From Plantibacter sp. PA-3-X8 (GTDB lineage Bacteria > Actinomycetota > Actinomycetes > Actinomycetales > Microbacteriaceae), in the NCBI RefSeq assembly GCF_003856975.1, contig NZ_CP033107.1, positions 2,046,001-2,110,000 of the forward strand: a stretch of DNA of 64,000 nt, read 5' to 3'. Shown one piece after another: positions 8,486 to 17,166 of this stretch; position 1 is the first letter of the stretch; each line of letters starts with the position of its first letter. The position numbers were made by a program, and so were the translations under genes. Under the pieces are notes generated by a model. That model saw only the letters and a list, made by a program, of their open reading frames with translations. It did not search any database and was not told the origin of the DNA.

Positions 8486-8809
8486 ATGAAGATCCTGGTG
8501 ATTTGCGGCGCGGGTGCGTCGAGCACGTTCATGGCCCAACGCCTGCGTCGCGCAGCAGCCGACCGATCGGTCGACGTCTCCGTCGCGGCCGGTGCCGAAT
8601 CGCAGGTCCTCAGCGGCACGATCGCCCTCGACGGTGTCGACGTCCTGCTCGTCGGCGCCCACCTCGCCGACCACGAGGCCGCGCTGCGCGCAGCGGCCGA
8701 GCCCACCGGCACCGCGGTCGCCGTCCTGCCTGGCGACGTCTTCGGCGTCGAGGGCGGCGCGCGAGCCCTCGAACTCGTCCTCTCGATCCAATCACCAACC
8801 AGGAGGTAA
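8486..8809 (+). CDS. PTS EIIB component, lactose/chitobiose-like (stand-alone)
   Basis: 107 residues. The start MKILVICGAGASSTFMAQRL is the phosphocysteine loop of the lactose/chitobiose IIB family, with the active cysteine at residue 7. It is a separate cytoplasmic EIIB with no matching EIIC or EIIA nearby, and the mannitol EIICB downstream already has its own IIB domain. It is the first gene of the operon, 4 bases before ptsH, whose AGGAGG Shine-Dalgarno overlaps its last codons. It may serve an unlinked transporter or act on the MtlR-like regulator. The function within this operon is unknown. Confidence 0.85.
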   Translation: MKILVICGAGASSTFMAQRLRRAAADRSVDVSVAAGAESQVLSGTIALDGVDVLLVGAHLADHEAALRAAAEPTGTAVAVLPGDVFGVEGGARALELVLSIQSPTRR

Positions 8810-8813
8810 CCCC

Positions 8814-9089
8814 ATGGCAACTCGAACCGTCCGCATCGGCTCGTCGCACGGCCTGCATGCCAGGCCCGCGAAGCTGTTCACGCAGGCTGCGAAGGACGCC
8901 GGGGTCCCGGTGACGATCGCGAAGGGCAGCGGCAAGCCCGTCAACGCGGCGAGCATCCTCGGCGTGATCGCGCTCGCCGTCGAGCACGGCGACTACGTGA
9001 CCCTGTCCGTCGACGGCGAGGGCGCCGCAGCCGAGGGCACCCTCGACACGCTCTCCGAGCTCCTGGTGACCGACCATGACGAGCAGTAG
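8814..9089 (+). CDS. ptsH: Phosphocarrier protein HPr
   Basis: 91 residues. HPr passes phosphate from EI to sugar-specific EIIA domains. The active histidine is His15 in HGLHARPAK and the regulatory serine region is VNAASILGV, with Ser47. The start at ATG 8814 has a perfect AGGAGG eight bases upstream. It overlaps ptsI by 14 bases. Its location inside a mannitol operon makes the general PTS proteins likely to be co-expressed with mannitol uptake. Confidence 0.96.
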   Translation: MATRTVRIGSSHGLHARPAKLFTQAAKDAGVPVTIAKGSGKPVNAASILGVIALAVEHGDYVTLSVDGEGAAAEGTLDTLSELLVTDHDEQ

Positions 9090-10773
9090 TCCGATGACCG
9101 CGTTCCAGGGCATCGGTATCGGCCAGGGCGTCGCCGTCGGCCCGGTGGCCCGCATGGCCGACCCGCTCCCCGCCCCCGCCGACGTCGCCAGCACCCTCGA
9201 CCTCGCGACCGAGACCGAGCGCGCGAACACCTCCCTCGCCGCGGTCGCCCGTGAGCTCGAGGCCCGAGGCGCCGCCGCCGGTGGTGCCGCTCGCGACGTC
9301 CTCGAGGCCCAGGCGATGATGGCGGAGGACCCGACCCTCGCCGAGGAGATCGCCACGCGGCTCGCGGACGGCAAGACCGCCGAGTGGGCCGTCTACGCGG
9401 CCTTCGCCTCGTTCCGCGACCAGCTCGCTGCGATGGGCGGCTACCTCGGGGAGCGCGCCGCCGACCTCGACGACGTGTCGCAGCGGGTCATCGCCGACCT
9501 CATGGGCGTGCCGGCCCCCGGCGTCCCCTCGCCCGGCCACCCGTTCATCCTCGTCGCCCGCGACCTCGCGCCGGCCGACACCGCTCTCCTCGACCTCGAC
9601 CTGGTCCTGGGCCTCGTCACGAGCGACGGCGGCCCGACTTCGCACACGGCAATCCTCGCCCGCGAGAAGTCGATCGTCGCGATCGTCGGCGTCGTCGGAG
9701 CAGCCGAACTGACCGACGGCACGACGCTCGTCGTCGACGCGGCAACCGGTGAGGTCACGGTCGATCCGACCCCCGAGCTCGTCGCCGCCACGGAGCAGCG
9801 CATCGCCGACCGACTCGCGCTCGTGAACGCACCGGTCGTCCCCGGTGCACTGGCCGACGGCACCCCCGTGCCGCTGCTCGCGAACCTGGGCTCGGCCGAG
9901 CACGCCGACGCCGCCGCGGAGCTCGGCGCCGAAGGCGTCGGCCTCTTCCGCACCGAGTTTCTCTTCCTCGACCAGGCGCTCGCACCGACGGTCGAGCAGC
10001 AGCGGGCGCACTACGAGAAGCTCCTGAACGCCTTCCCCGGCCAGAAGGTCGTCGTGCGCGTCCTCGACGCCGGCGCCGACAAGCCGTTGGCGTTCCTGAA
10101 CGACGCACACGAGGACAACCCGGCGCTCGGACTCCGCGGCCTCCGTGCGTTGCGGGCGAGCGAGGACATCCTGCGCGAGCAGCTCACGGCGCTCGCCCAA
10201 GCCGATGCGGCGACGAACGCCGACCTGTGGGTCATGGCCCCGATGGTGTCGACCGTCGAGGAGACGAAGTACTTCATGGCGATCGCCGCCGAGTACGGTC
10301 TGAAGACGCCCGGCGTCATGGTGGAGGTGCCGTCGAGCGCCCTCCTCGCCGACCGCGTCCTCGCCCACGCCGGATTCGCGTCGATCGGGACCAACGACCT
10401 CACGCAGTACACGCTCGCCGCGGACCGCCTGCTCGGTTCCGTCGGCGCGTTCCAGGACCCGTGGCACCCGGCGGTCCTCCGTCTCGTGCAGCTCGTCGGC
10501 GAAGCCGGCCAGCACCACGGCAAGCCGGTCGGCATCTGCGGCGAAGCAGCCGCCGACCCGCTCCTCGCCGTCGTCCTCGTCGGACTCGGCGCCACCACCC
10601 TGTCCATGTCACCGTCGGCGCTCGCCGACGTCCGTCATTCCCTCCAGCAGTACACGCTCGACGATGCCCGGCGCATCGCGGCAGCAGCACTGGCCGCCGA
10701 CGGTGCGGCCGAAGCCAGGGCAGCGGCCACCGCTGCAACGACTCCCGAAATGAAAGAGGCAACATCATCATGA
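9076..10773 (+). CDS. ptsI: Phosphoenolpyruvate-protein phosphotransferase (enzyme I)
   Basis: 565 residues, the usual length. It takes phosphate from PEP and hands it to HPr. The phosphorylated histidine is His190 in GGPTSHTAILAR. Later come FRTEFLFLD, the PEP-binding signature EVPSSALLADRVL and SIGTNDLTQYTLAADR, and the active-site cysteine in GICGEAAADP. ATG 9076 lies within ptsH; a second in-frame ATG at 9094 is a possible alternative. The stop overlaps the start of the mannitol EIICB gene (ATGA). Confidence 0.97.
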   Translation: MTSSSPMTAFQGIGIGQGVAVGPVARMADPLPAPADVASTLDLATETERANTSLAAVARELEARGAAAGGAARDVLEAQAMMAEDPTLAEEIATRLADGKTAEWAVYAAFASFRDQLAAMGGYLGERAADLDDVSQRVIADLMGVPAPGVPSPGHPFILVARDLAPADTALLDLDLVLGLVTSDGGPTSHTAILAREKSIVAIVGVVGAAELTDGTTLVVDAATGEVTVDPTPELVAATEQRIADRLALVNAPVVPGALADGTPVPLLANLGSAEHADAAAELGAEGVGLFRTEFLFLDQALAPTVEQQRAHYEKLLNAFPGQKVVVRVLDAGADKPLAFLNDAHEDNPALGLRGLRALRASEDILREQLTALAQADAATNADLWVMAPMVSTVEETKYFMAIAAEYGLKTPGVMVEVPSSALLADRVLAHAGFASIGTNDLTQYTLAADRLLGSVGAFQDPWHPAVLRLVQLVGEAGQHHGKPVGICGEAAADPLLAVVLVGLGATTLSMSPSALADVRHSLQQYTLDDARRIAAAALAADGAAEARAAATAATTPEMKEATSS

Positions 10774-12356
10774 CAACGACGTCTACTCCCAAGAAGCCGG
10801 GAGGTGCACGAGTCGGCGTTCAGCGATTCGGCACCTTCCTCTCCGGCATGGTCATGCCGAACATCGCGGCCTTCATCGCCTGGGGCCTCATCACCGCCTT
10901 CTTCATCGCGACCGGCTGGTTCCCGAACGGGATCCTCGGCGGCTTCGGCAACGCCGACCTCATCGGTTGGCAGGGTGCCGCGACGGCGCTCGCGCAGGCC
11001 GACGACGGCACGACCTTCCCGCAGTACGTCGGCCTCGTCGGCCCAATGATCACGTACCTGCTCCCGCTGCTCATCGCGAACACCGGTGGCCGCATGATCT
11101 ACGGTGAGCGTGGCGGCGTCGTCGCGTCCATCGCGACCATGGGTGTCATCGTCGGCAGCGCGATCCCGATGTTCATCGGTGCGATGATCATGGGCCCGCT
11201 CGCCGCATGGCTCATGAAGCAGGTGGACCGGATCTGGGACGGCAAGATCAAGGCCGGCTTCGAGATGCTGGTCAACAACTTCTCCGCGGGTATCCTCGGA
11301 GCCATCCTCGCCATCGGCGGCTTCTTCGGTATCGCACCGATCGTCACCGCGCTCAGCAGCTTCCTCGAGGGCATCGTCGACTGGCTCGTCGCCAACTCGC
11401 TCCTGCCGATCGCGAGCATCTTCATCGAGCCCGGCAAGATCCTCTTCCTCAACAACGCCATCAACCACGGTGTGCTGACCCCGCTCGGTGTCCAGCAGTC
11501 CGAGGAGACCGGCAAGTCGATCCTGTTCCTTCTCGAGGCGAACCCCGGCCCGGGCCTCGGCATCCTGCTCGCGTTCTGCTTCTTCGGCATCGGTCTCGCG
11601 AAGGCGTCGGCCCCCGGCGCGGTCATCATCCAGTTCTTCGGTGGCATCCACGAGATCTACTTCCCGTACGTGCTCATGAAGCCGATGCTGGTCCTGGCCG
11701 CGATCGGTGGCGGCATGGCCGGTGTGGCGACGAACGTCGCGTTCAACACGGGTCTCCGCGCCCCTGCCTCGCCCGGCAGCATCATCGCCGTGCTCATCCA
11801 GACCGCACCCGACAGCTACTTCGGCGTGATCCTGTCGGTCATCGTCGCAGCAGCCGTCTCGTTCGGGATCTCCGCGATCATCCTGCGGGCCAGCCGGAAG
11901 CGCGACCTCGAGAACGAGAACGCCGGTGACCTCTCGGCCGCCGTCGCCGCGACCGAAGCCGCCAAGGGCAAGAAGTCGAGCGTGCTCGGCAACCTCTCCG
12001 CCGGAAGCGCCGCAGCCGGTGCGGACGTCGTCGACGAGGGCGTCGTCACGACGCTCGAGCGCGGCCCGATCCGCAACATCGTCTTCGCCTGCGACGCCGG
12101 TATGGGTTCGAGTGCGATGGGCGCCTCGGTGCTCCGCAACAAGATCAAGAAGGCCGGCATCGAGGAGATCACCGTCACCAACAAGGCGATCGCGAACCTC
12201 GCCGACGACGTCGACCTCGTCATCACCCAGCGCGAGCTGACGGAGCGCGCGAAGGAGAAGACCCCGAGTGCCGTGCACATGTCGGTCGACAACTTCATGA
12301 ACTCTCCGAAGTACGACGAAGTGGTGGAGTTGCTCCGCGGAGAGGGAGCACACTAG
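10770..12356 (+). CDS. mtlA: Mannitol-specific PTS EIICB component
   Basis: 528 residues. Residues ~1-375 form the EIIC membrane channel, with the sugar-binding GGIHE motif at 291-295. A charged, Ala-rich linker (~380-430) joins it to a cytoplasmic EIIB domain whose phosphocysteine is Cys441 in FACDAGMGSSAMGASV. The EIIA domain is absent and supplied by the separate mtlF, as in Gram-positive bacteria. It imports mannitol and releases mannitol-1-phosphate. The ATG overlaps the ptsI stop. A strong hairpin follows directly downstream, before mtlF. Confidence 0.96.
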   Translation: MTTTSTPKKPGGARVGVQRFGTFLSGMVMPNIAAFIAWGLITAFFIATGWFPNGILGGFGNADLIGWQGAATALAQADDGTTFPQYVGLVGPMITYLLPLLIANTGGRMIYGERGGVVASIATMGVIVGSAIPMFIGAMIMGPLAAWLMKQVDRIWDGKIKAGFEMLVNNFSAGILGAILAIGGFFGIAPIVTALSSFLEGIVDWLVANSLLPIASIFIEPGKILFLNNAINHGVLTPLGVQQSEETGKSILFLLEANPGPGLGILLAFCFFGIGLAKASAPGAVIIQFFGGIHEIYFPYVLMKPMLVLAAIGGGMAGVATNVAFNTGLRAPASPGSIIAVLIQTAPDSYFGVILSVIVAAAVSFGISAIILRASRKRDLENENAGDLSAAVAATEAAKGKKSSVLGNLSAGSAAAGADVVDEGVVTTLERGPIRNIVFACDAGMGSSAMGASVLRNKIKKAGIEEITVTNKAIANLADDVDLVITQRELTERAKEKTPSAVHMSVDNFMNSPKYDEVVELLRGEGAH

Positions 12357-12368
12357 CAACGGAACGAT

Positions 12369-12401
12369 CCCGGGGCGCACGCGAAGGGCGTGCGCCCCGG
12401 G
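12369..12401 (+). terminator. Intra-operon hairpin between mtlA and mtlF
   Basis: A perfect 14-bp G/C-rich stem (12369-12382 with 12388-12401, loop GAAGG) lies in the 118-bp gap between mtlA and mtlF, which are on the same strand. There is no T-tract. It probably ends part of the transcripts or protects the 3' end of the upstream message, lowering mtlF-mtlD relative to the PTS genes. Confidence 0.7.
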
Positions 12402-12474
12402 GCTCCATCCACCGCCCTTCATCCGGCTCCGGACCGCACCGGCGGAGCCCCGCACGACGAATGCAGAGGAAGAC

Positions 12475-12909
12475 ATGTCGCAGGTACTGACCCAGGATCG
12501 GATCACCATCGTCACCGGGACGGTGACGCAGGAGGAGGCCATCCGCCGCGCTGCCGACGCCCTCGAAGCGGCCGGCGCCGTGACCGACGAGTACTTCGAG
12601 GCCATGCTCGCCCGCGAGCAGTCCGTGTCGACCTACATGGGCAACCTCCTCGCCATCCCGCACGGGACGAACGACGCGAAGGAGGCGGTCCGCGATTCCG
12701 CCCTGTCGTTCACCCGCTATGAGACCCCCATCGACTGGGACGGCGACGAGGTCCGCTTCGTCGTCGGCATCGCCGGCAAGGACGGCGGGCACATGGAGAT
12801 CCTCTCCAAGATCGCCATCATCTTCTCCGAGGACGACGAGGTCGCCAAGCTGCTCGCAGCCGAGACGCCTGAGGAGCTCTACGCGCTCCTGAGCGAGGTC
12901 AACGAGTGA
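12475..12909 (+). CDS. mtlF: Mannitol-specific PTS EIIA component
   Basis: 144-residue cytoplasmic EIIA of the fructose/mannitol family. The phosphorylated histidine is His63 in LLAIPHGT, and the typical partner segment [11 protein letters not shown] follows. It carries phosphate from HPr to the EIIB domain of MtlA. ATG 12475 is preceded by GAGGAAG. It abuts mtlD (TGATG overlap). Confidence 0.96.
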   Translation: MSQVLTQDRITIVTGTVTQEEAIRRAADALEAAGAVTDEYFEAMLAREQSVSTYMGNLLAIPHGTNDAKEAVRDSALSFTRYETPIDWDGDEVRFVVGIAGKDGGHMEILSKIAIIFSEDDEVAKLLAAETPEELYALLSEVNE

Positions 12910-14063
12910 TGCGAGCCGTCCACTTCGGCGCCGGCAACATCGGGCGCGGCTTCGTCGGCCTGCTCCTCCACGAGGGTGGCTACGAGGTCGTCTTCGCGGA
13001 CGTCAACGCCGAGCTCATCGATGCGATCGCCGCGGCCGACAGCTACACGGTGCACGAGGTGGGCGACGGCGCGAAGGACACGGTCGTCACCGGGTTCCGT
13101 GCGATCAACAGCGCCACCGACGAGGAGGCCCTGGTCCAGGAGATCGCCGCCGCCGACGTGGTGACCACCGCCGTCGGTCCGACCATCCTGCGCTTCGTCG
13201 CTCCGGTCATCGCGCGTGGGATCGCCGCCCGTCCTGCCGACGCCGCTCCGCTCGCCGTCATGGCCTGCGAGAACGCGATCAACGCCACCGACCTTCTCGC
13301 CACCGAGGTGCGCCAGGCGGTCGGCGACGAGGCCTGGGCGTCGCTGTCGACCCGGGCCGTGTTCGCGAACACGGCCGTGGACCGCATCGTCCCGGGCCAG
13401 CCCGCCGGGCAGGGCATCGACGTGACCGTCGAGACCTTCTACGAGTGGGCGATCGAGACCCCGGCGTTCAACGGCTCGCTGCCGTCGATCCCCGGTGCCC
13501 ACTTCGTCGAGGAGCTCGCGCCGTACATCGAGCGGAAGCTCTTCACCGTGAACACCGGCCACGCCTCCGTCGCCTACTTCGGCGCACGCGCCGGTATCGG
13601 GACCATCGCCGAAGCACTCGCCGAGCCGTCCATCGCCGTAGCCGTCGGTGCGGTGCTGGAGGAGACCTCCGCGCTGCTCGTCGCCAAGCACGGGCTCGAC
13701 GTCGACGCGCAACGCGAGTACCGCGAGACGATCCTCCGTCGCTTCGCGAACGTGCACCTGCCCGACACCGTGGAGCGCGTCGGTCGGCAGCCGCTGCGCA
13801 AGCTGAGCCGGACCGAGCGGTTCATCGGACCCGCCGCGGAGCTGGCGGAGCGCGGCATGGCCCACGACGCCCTCGTCTCGGCCATCGGTGCCGCGCTCGA
13901 GTTCGACGTCGCCGACGACGAGCAGAGTGTCCACCTGCAGGCGAAGCTCCACGAGCTCGCGCCGGGCACCTTCGTCGAGGAGGTCACCGGCCTCGCTCCC
14001 GAGCACCCGCTGGCTCCCGCGGTGCTCGCGCAGGTCGTCGCCCGACAGGCATCGCTCGCGTAA
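12909..14063 (+). CDS. mtlD: Mannitol-1-phosphate 5-dehydrogenase
   Basis: 384 residues. It oxidises mannitol-1-phosphate to fructose-6-phosphate with NAD. The N-terminal nucleotide-binding loop reads [13 protein letters not shown], and the catalytic segment [16 protein letters not shown] carries the conserved Lys, Asn and His of the long-chain mannitol dehydrogenase family. ATG 12909 overlaps the mtlF stop by one base; an in-frame GTG at 12906 would add one residue. It is the last gene of the locus and is followed by intergenic repeats. Confidence 0.96.
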   Translation: MRAVHFGAGNIGRGFVGLLLHEGGYEVVFADVNAELIDAIAAADSYTVHEVGDGAKDTVVTGFRAINSATDEEALVQEIAAADVVTTAVGPTILRFVAPVIARGIAARPADAAPLAVMACENAINATDLLATEVRQAVGDEAWASLSTRAVFANTAVDRIVPGQPAGQGIDVTVETFYEWAIETPAFNGSLPSIPGAHFVEELAPYIERKLFTVNTGHASVAYFGARAGIGTIAEALAEPSIAVAVGAVLEETSALLVAKHGLDVDAQREYRETILRRFANVHLPDTVERVGRQPLRKLSRTERFIGPAAELAERGMAHDALVSAIGAALEFDVADDEQSVHLQAKLHELAPGTFVEEVTGLAPEHPLAPAVLAQVVARQASLA

Positions 14064-14065
14064 CA

Positions 14066-14258
14066 CCCTTCGACAGGCTCAGGGACCGGATCCGTCCGGA
14101 CCCTGGGCCTGTCGCCGTTCCCGGAGCCTGTTCCGGTCCCTGAGCCTGCCTCCGGCCGCCCGTCGTCGGTCCCTGAGCGCGCCCCATTCCGGTCCCTGAA
14201 CGCCCCTCATTCCGGTCCTTGAGCGCCCCTCATTCCGGTCCCTGAGCCTGTCGAAGGG
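14066..14258. repeat. Intergenic repeat cluster with long inverted repeat
   Basis: The ends, 14066-14087 and 14237-14258, are perfect 22-bp inverted copies (core GGTCCCTGAGCCTGTCGAAG on the right). Between them lie shorter copies of GGTCCCTGAGC at 14135 and 14168, and a 23-bp tandem array of CATTCCGGTCCCTGAGCG-type units at 14185, 14208 and 14231. The patch fills the gap between convergent mtlD and the flavoprotein gene and may act as a terminator. Degenerate copies occur at 6319, 41392 and 44353. Confidence 0.9.
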
Positions 14259-14260
14259 TC

Positions 14261-15622
14261 TCAGAACATCTTGCCCGGGTTGAGGAGGTTCTCCGGGTCG
14301 AAGAGCCGCTTGATCCCGTGCTGGAGCGCGAGCTGATCTTCGCCGAGCTCGTCGCCGAGCCAGCGCTTCTTGAGCAGGCCGATGCCGTGCTCGCCGGTGA
14401 GGGTGCCGCCGAGCCGCAGCGCGGTGGTGAAGAGGTCGTCGGCGGCCTGCCAGATGAGGTCTGGTACCTCGACTCCCTCGAAGACGAAGTTCGGGTGGAG
14501 GTTGCCGTCGCCCGCGTGCGCGACCGTGGGGATGGAGATGCCGTACCGGCGCTCGATCTCACCGATCGCCGTGAACATCGCCGCCAACTGACTGCGGGGG
14601 ACCGACACGTCCTCGATGAGCGGGGTGCCGAACTGCTCGAGTGACGGATGCAGGGCGCGGCGGACGGCCAACAGGTGCTCACCCGTCGCGTGGTCGGTGG
14701 ACATCTCGGCACGCCCGCCGCCGGCGCGGAGCACCTCGAGGATTGCAGCGGCCTCCGCCTCGGCGTTCGGGCCGTCGGTCTGGATCACGACGTGCGCCTC
14801 GCCGCTGGTCGGGGTCGGCAGCTGCAGGTAGCGGTGCACGGCGACGAGCGCGACGGGGTCGAGCAGTTCCATGATCGACGGCTGGACACCGGACGCGGTG
14901 ACGGCGGCGGTGGCCTCCGCTGCCGAGACCACGCTCGGGAAGTACCCGGCGATGGTCGCGACGGTGCCCGGCGTCACGCGCCGGATGCGGACGGTCGCCT
15001 CGACGATGACGCCGAGGACGCCCTCGGAGCCGACCATGAGACTCGTGAGGTCGAGGCCGGTGACCCCCTTCACGCTCCGGTGCCCGACGCTGATGAGCCG
15101 TCCGTCGGCCAGGACGACCTTGAGGGCGAGGACGGCGTCGCGTGTCACGCCGTACTTGGCGCACAGCAGGCCGCCGGCACCGGTCGCGATGTTCCCACCC
15201 ACGGTCGAGATCGCGCGGCTCGCCGGGTCGGGCGCGAACCAGAGTCCACGGGCGAGCAGGAGGTCGTTGAAGGCGCCGTTGATGATGCCCGGTTCGACGA
15301 CCGCGAGGAGGTCGGGTTCGTTGATCTCGAGGACGCGCTGCATCTGGAGCGTCGACAGGACGATCTCGCCCGCGCCGCCGAGCGCGCCGCCCGCCAGTCC
15401 GGTACCGGCGCCGCGCGTAACGACCGGCGTCCCGGTCGCGGTGGCGATCCGCATGACCGTCTGGACGTCTTCGATGGAGCGCGCGGAGACCACGGCGATC
15501 GGTGGGGCGTCGGACACGTGACCCGACTTGTCGGACCGTGCGTCCGCGAGGACGGCGTCCGTCGTCGAGACCGCGTCGCCGAGGGCGTCACGGAGGGCGT
15601 CGAGGACGGTCGGCGTCGTCAT
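14261..15622 (-). CDS. FAD-linked oxidase, glycolate oxidase GlcD/D-lactate dehydrogenase type
   Basis: 453 residues from ATG 15622. The FAD-binding half has VTRGAGTGLAGGALG, EPGIINGAFNDLL and STVGGNIATGAGGLLCAKYGVT. The C-terminal half has the substrate-side motifs HAGDGNLHPN and GEHGIGLLKKRWL. Such enzymes oxidise glycolate, D-lactate or related 2-hydroxyacids and pass electrons to the respiratory chain. The start overlaps the nagA stop (ATGA), so it is translated after nagA. The link to amino-sugar use is unexplained. D-lactate is one candidate, because it could come from the lactyl ether of muramic acid, but the sequence does not decide this. Confidence 0.92.
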   Translation of the reverse strand: MTTPTVLDALRDALGDAVSTTDAVLADARSDKSGHVSDAPPIAVVSARSIEDVQTVMRIATATGTPVVTRGAGTGLAGGALGGAGEIVLSTLQMQRVLEINEPDLLAVVEPGIINGAFNDLLLARGLWFAPDPASRAISTVGGNIATGAGGLLCAKYGVTRDAVLALKVVLADGRLISVGHRSVKGVTGLDLTSLMVGSEGVLGVIVEATVRIRRVTPGTVATIAGYFPSVVSAAEATAAVTASGVQPSIMELLDPVALVAVHRYLQLPTPTSGEAHVVIQTDGPNAEAEAAAILEVLRAGGGRAEMSTDHATGEHLLAVRRALHPSLEQFGTPLIEDVSVPRSQLAAMFTAIGEIERRYGISIPTVAHAGDGNLHPNFVFEGVEVPDLIWQAADDLFTTALRLGGTLTGEHGIGLLKKRWLGDELGEDQLALQHGIKRLFDPENLLNPGKMF

Positions 15623-16773
15623 CGCGGCAGGGCTGATCCGTCGGCCCAGACCGCCTGGACGTTCCACTGGTGGTCGAGGAGGACGGCGTCGGCGGCGTAT
15701 CCCGGGGCCAGTCGTCCGAAGCGGTCGGCGAGGCCGAGGACACGGGCCGGGGTGCTCGTGAGGGCACCGACCGCCGCGTCCGCCGCCACACCGCTCGCGA
15801 CGGCGAGTCGGAGCGCCCGGTCGAGCGTCAGCGTGGAGCCGGCGATCGAGTCGCCTTCCACGAGCCGCGCCAGACCGTCCGTCACCTGGACTTCGAGCGC
15901 GCCCAGGAGGTAACGGCCGTCGGAAGAGCCGGCTGCGGCCATCGCGTCGGTGATGAGTGCGACGCGGCCCGGGGCCTGCTCGAAGGCGAGCTTGGCGACG
16001 TCGGGGTGCACGTGTTCGCCGTCGAGGATGAGCTCGACCGTGACCCGCTCGTCGGCGAAGGAGGCGATGATCGGTCCGGGCGCACGGTGGTGGATCCCGT
16101 TCATCGCGTTGAACACGTGGGTGACGAGTCGGGCACCGAGATCGAACGCCGTCTTCGTCAGTGCCTCGTCGGCGTCGGTGTGACCCACGGCGACGATGAC
16201 GCCGGCCTCGACGAGGACCTGGATCGCCTCGAGGGCGTTCGGCAGCTCAGGGGCGATCGTGATCTGCCGCAGCGTGCCGCGGCTCGCGTCGATGAGGCGT
16301 TCGACGACCGCCGGGCTCGGGTCGATGAGCGCCCCGGGGTCGTGCGCGCCCTTCTTTGCCGGTGAGAGGAACGGACCTTCGAGGTGGGCGCCGAGGACCA
16401 GGGGATCCTCGGCGACGAGGTCGGCGATCCCCTCGAGGCTCGCGACGAGGGCGTCGACCGGGTTCGAGACCAGGCTGATGAGTGTCCTCGTGGTCCCGTG
16501 TGCCCGGTGCACCGCGAGAGCGCGTCCGATGGCGTCGCGTCCGTCGTCGAAGGACGACCCGCCGCCACCGTGGACGTGGAGGTCGATGAACCCCGGCGTG
16601 AGGTGGCCGCCGTGTGCGTCGTGGACGGATGCGCCGTCGCCGACGGGGATGGACCGCCAGTCGTCGCCGGTGCCGGTGGAGCGGATGACGCGGTCGACCG
16701 CGTGCAGCCAGAAGGCGTCCTGGTGGCCGTCGACGTCGACCTTGGTGGTGGAGTGGATCAGGAGCTCGGTCAT
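15619..16773 (-). CDS. nagA: N-acetylglucosamine-6-phosphate deacetylase
   Basis: 384 residues. It removes acetate from GlcNAc-6-phosphate, giving the substrate of NagB. Amidohydrolase motifs are PGFIDLHVHGGGG, HLEGPFLSPAKKGAH (metal Glu), VGHTDA, THVFNAMNGIHHRAPG and the catalytic Asp in LITDAMAAAG. It is the middle gene of a reverse-strand operon: it overlaps the YrdB-like gene upstream and the flavoprotein gene downstream by 4 bases each. It is separated from nagB by 11 kb, so the amino-sugar pathway is split over two transcription units. Confidence 0.96.
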   Translation of the reverse strand: MTELLIHSTTKVDVDGHQDAFWLHAVDRVIRSTGTGDDWRSIPVGDGASVHDAHGGHLTPGFIDLHVHGGGGSSFDDGRDAIGRALAVHRAHGTTRTLISLVSNPVDALVASLEGIADLVAEDPLVLGAHLEGPFLSPAKKGAHDPGALIDPSPAVVERLIDASRGTLRQITIAPELPNALEAIQVLVEAGVIVAVGHTDADEALTKTAFDLGARLVTHVFNAMNGIHHRAPGPIIASFADERVTVELILDGEHVHPDVAKLAFEQAPGRVALITDAMAAAGSSDGRYLLGALEVQVTDGLARLVEGDSIAGSTLTLDRALRLAVASGVAADAAVGALTSTPARVLGLADRFGRLAPGYAADAVLLDHQWNVQAVWADGSALPR

Positions 16774-17129
16774 GCGAGCTGCTTCCGTCCGCGGACGACA
16801 CCACTGGCGACGGCGACCACGGCGAAGACGGTCGCGATGATCGGCTGCCCGAGGTGCAACCAGGCGAGCGCCGCCGCCGCGAAGATGAGGAGCTCGACGA
16901 CCGCCTGGCCGTAGAGGTCTATGCGGATCACGGCGCGCGGTGAGAGGAACAGCGCCCAGAGGATGATCGCCACGACCGGGGCGGCGATCCCGACGACCAC
17001 GTTCAGCGGGAACGGCCACACCGCGACGCCCCAGAAGCCGAGCGAGAAGAAGGCGAAGAGTTCGAGGAAGAACCGCAGGATCTCGTTGGGGCCGATCTTC
17101 ACGTCGGCGGGAGTTCGTTCAGACACCAC
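16770..17129 (-). CDS. YrdB-like (DUF2568) small membrane protein
   Basis: 119 residues with about four membrane spans. ILRFFLELFAFFSLGFWG near the N-terminus and LYGQAVVELLIFAAAALAW are typical of the YrdB/DUF2568 family, whose function is unknown. The frame opens with two successive GTG codons (17129, 17126), and I cannot choose between them. Its stop overlaps nagA (ATGA), so it is the first gene of the operon with nagA and the flavoprotein. The promoter should lie in the short gap before purU. Confidence 0.85.
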   Translation of the reverse strand: MVSERTPADVKIGPNEILRFFLELFAFFSLGFWGVAVWPFPLNVVVGIAAPVVAIILWALFLSPRAVIRIDLYGQAVVELLIFAAAALAWLHLGQPIIATVFAVVAVASGVVRGRKQLA

Positions 17130-17166
17130 ACGATTCTACGGCGCGTGGCCGCGAGCCCGCTCCGGG

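Noticed and set aside
8941..10518. Long open frame (525 codons) antisense to ptsI
   Set aside because: It has no ribosome site, its composition is Arg/Asp/Glu/Val-rich as expected for the complement of a GC-biased gene, and ptsI motifs on the other strand are complete.
10635..12605. Open frame of about 656 codons antisense to mtlA
   Set aside because: It spans mtlA, the following hairpin and part of mtlF with no recognisable domain; it is a shadow of third-position G/C bias.
14185..14253. Possible CRISPR array
   Set aside because: The 23-bp units are directly adjacent with no unique spacers, and no cas genes are present.
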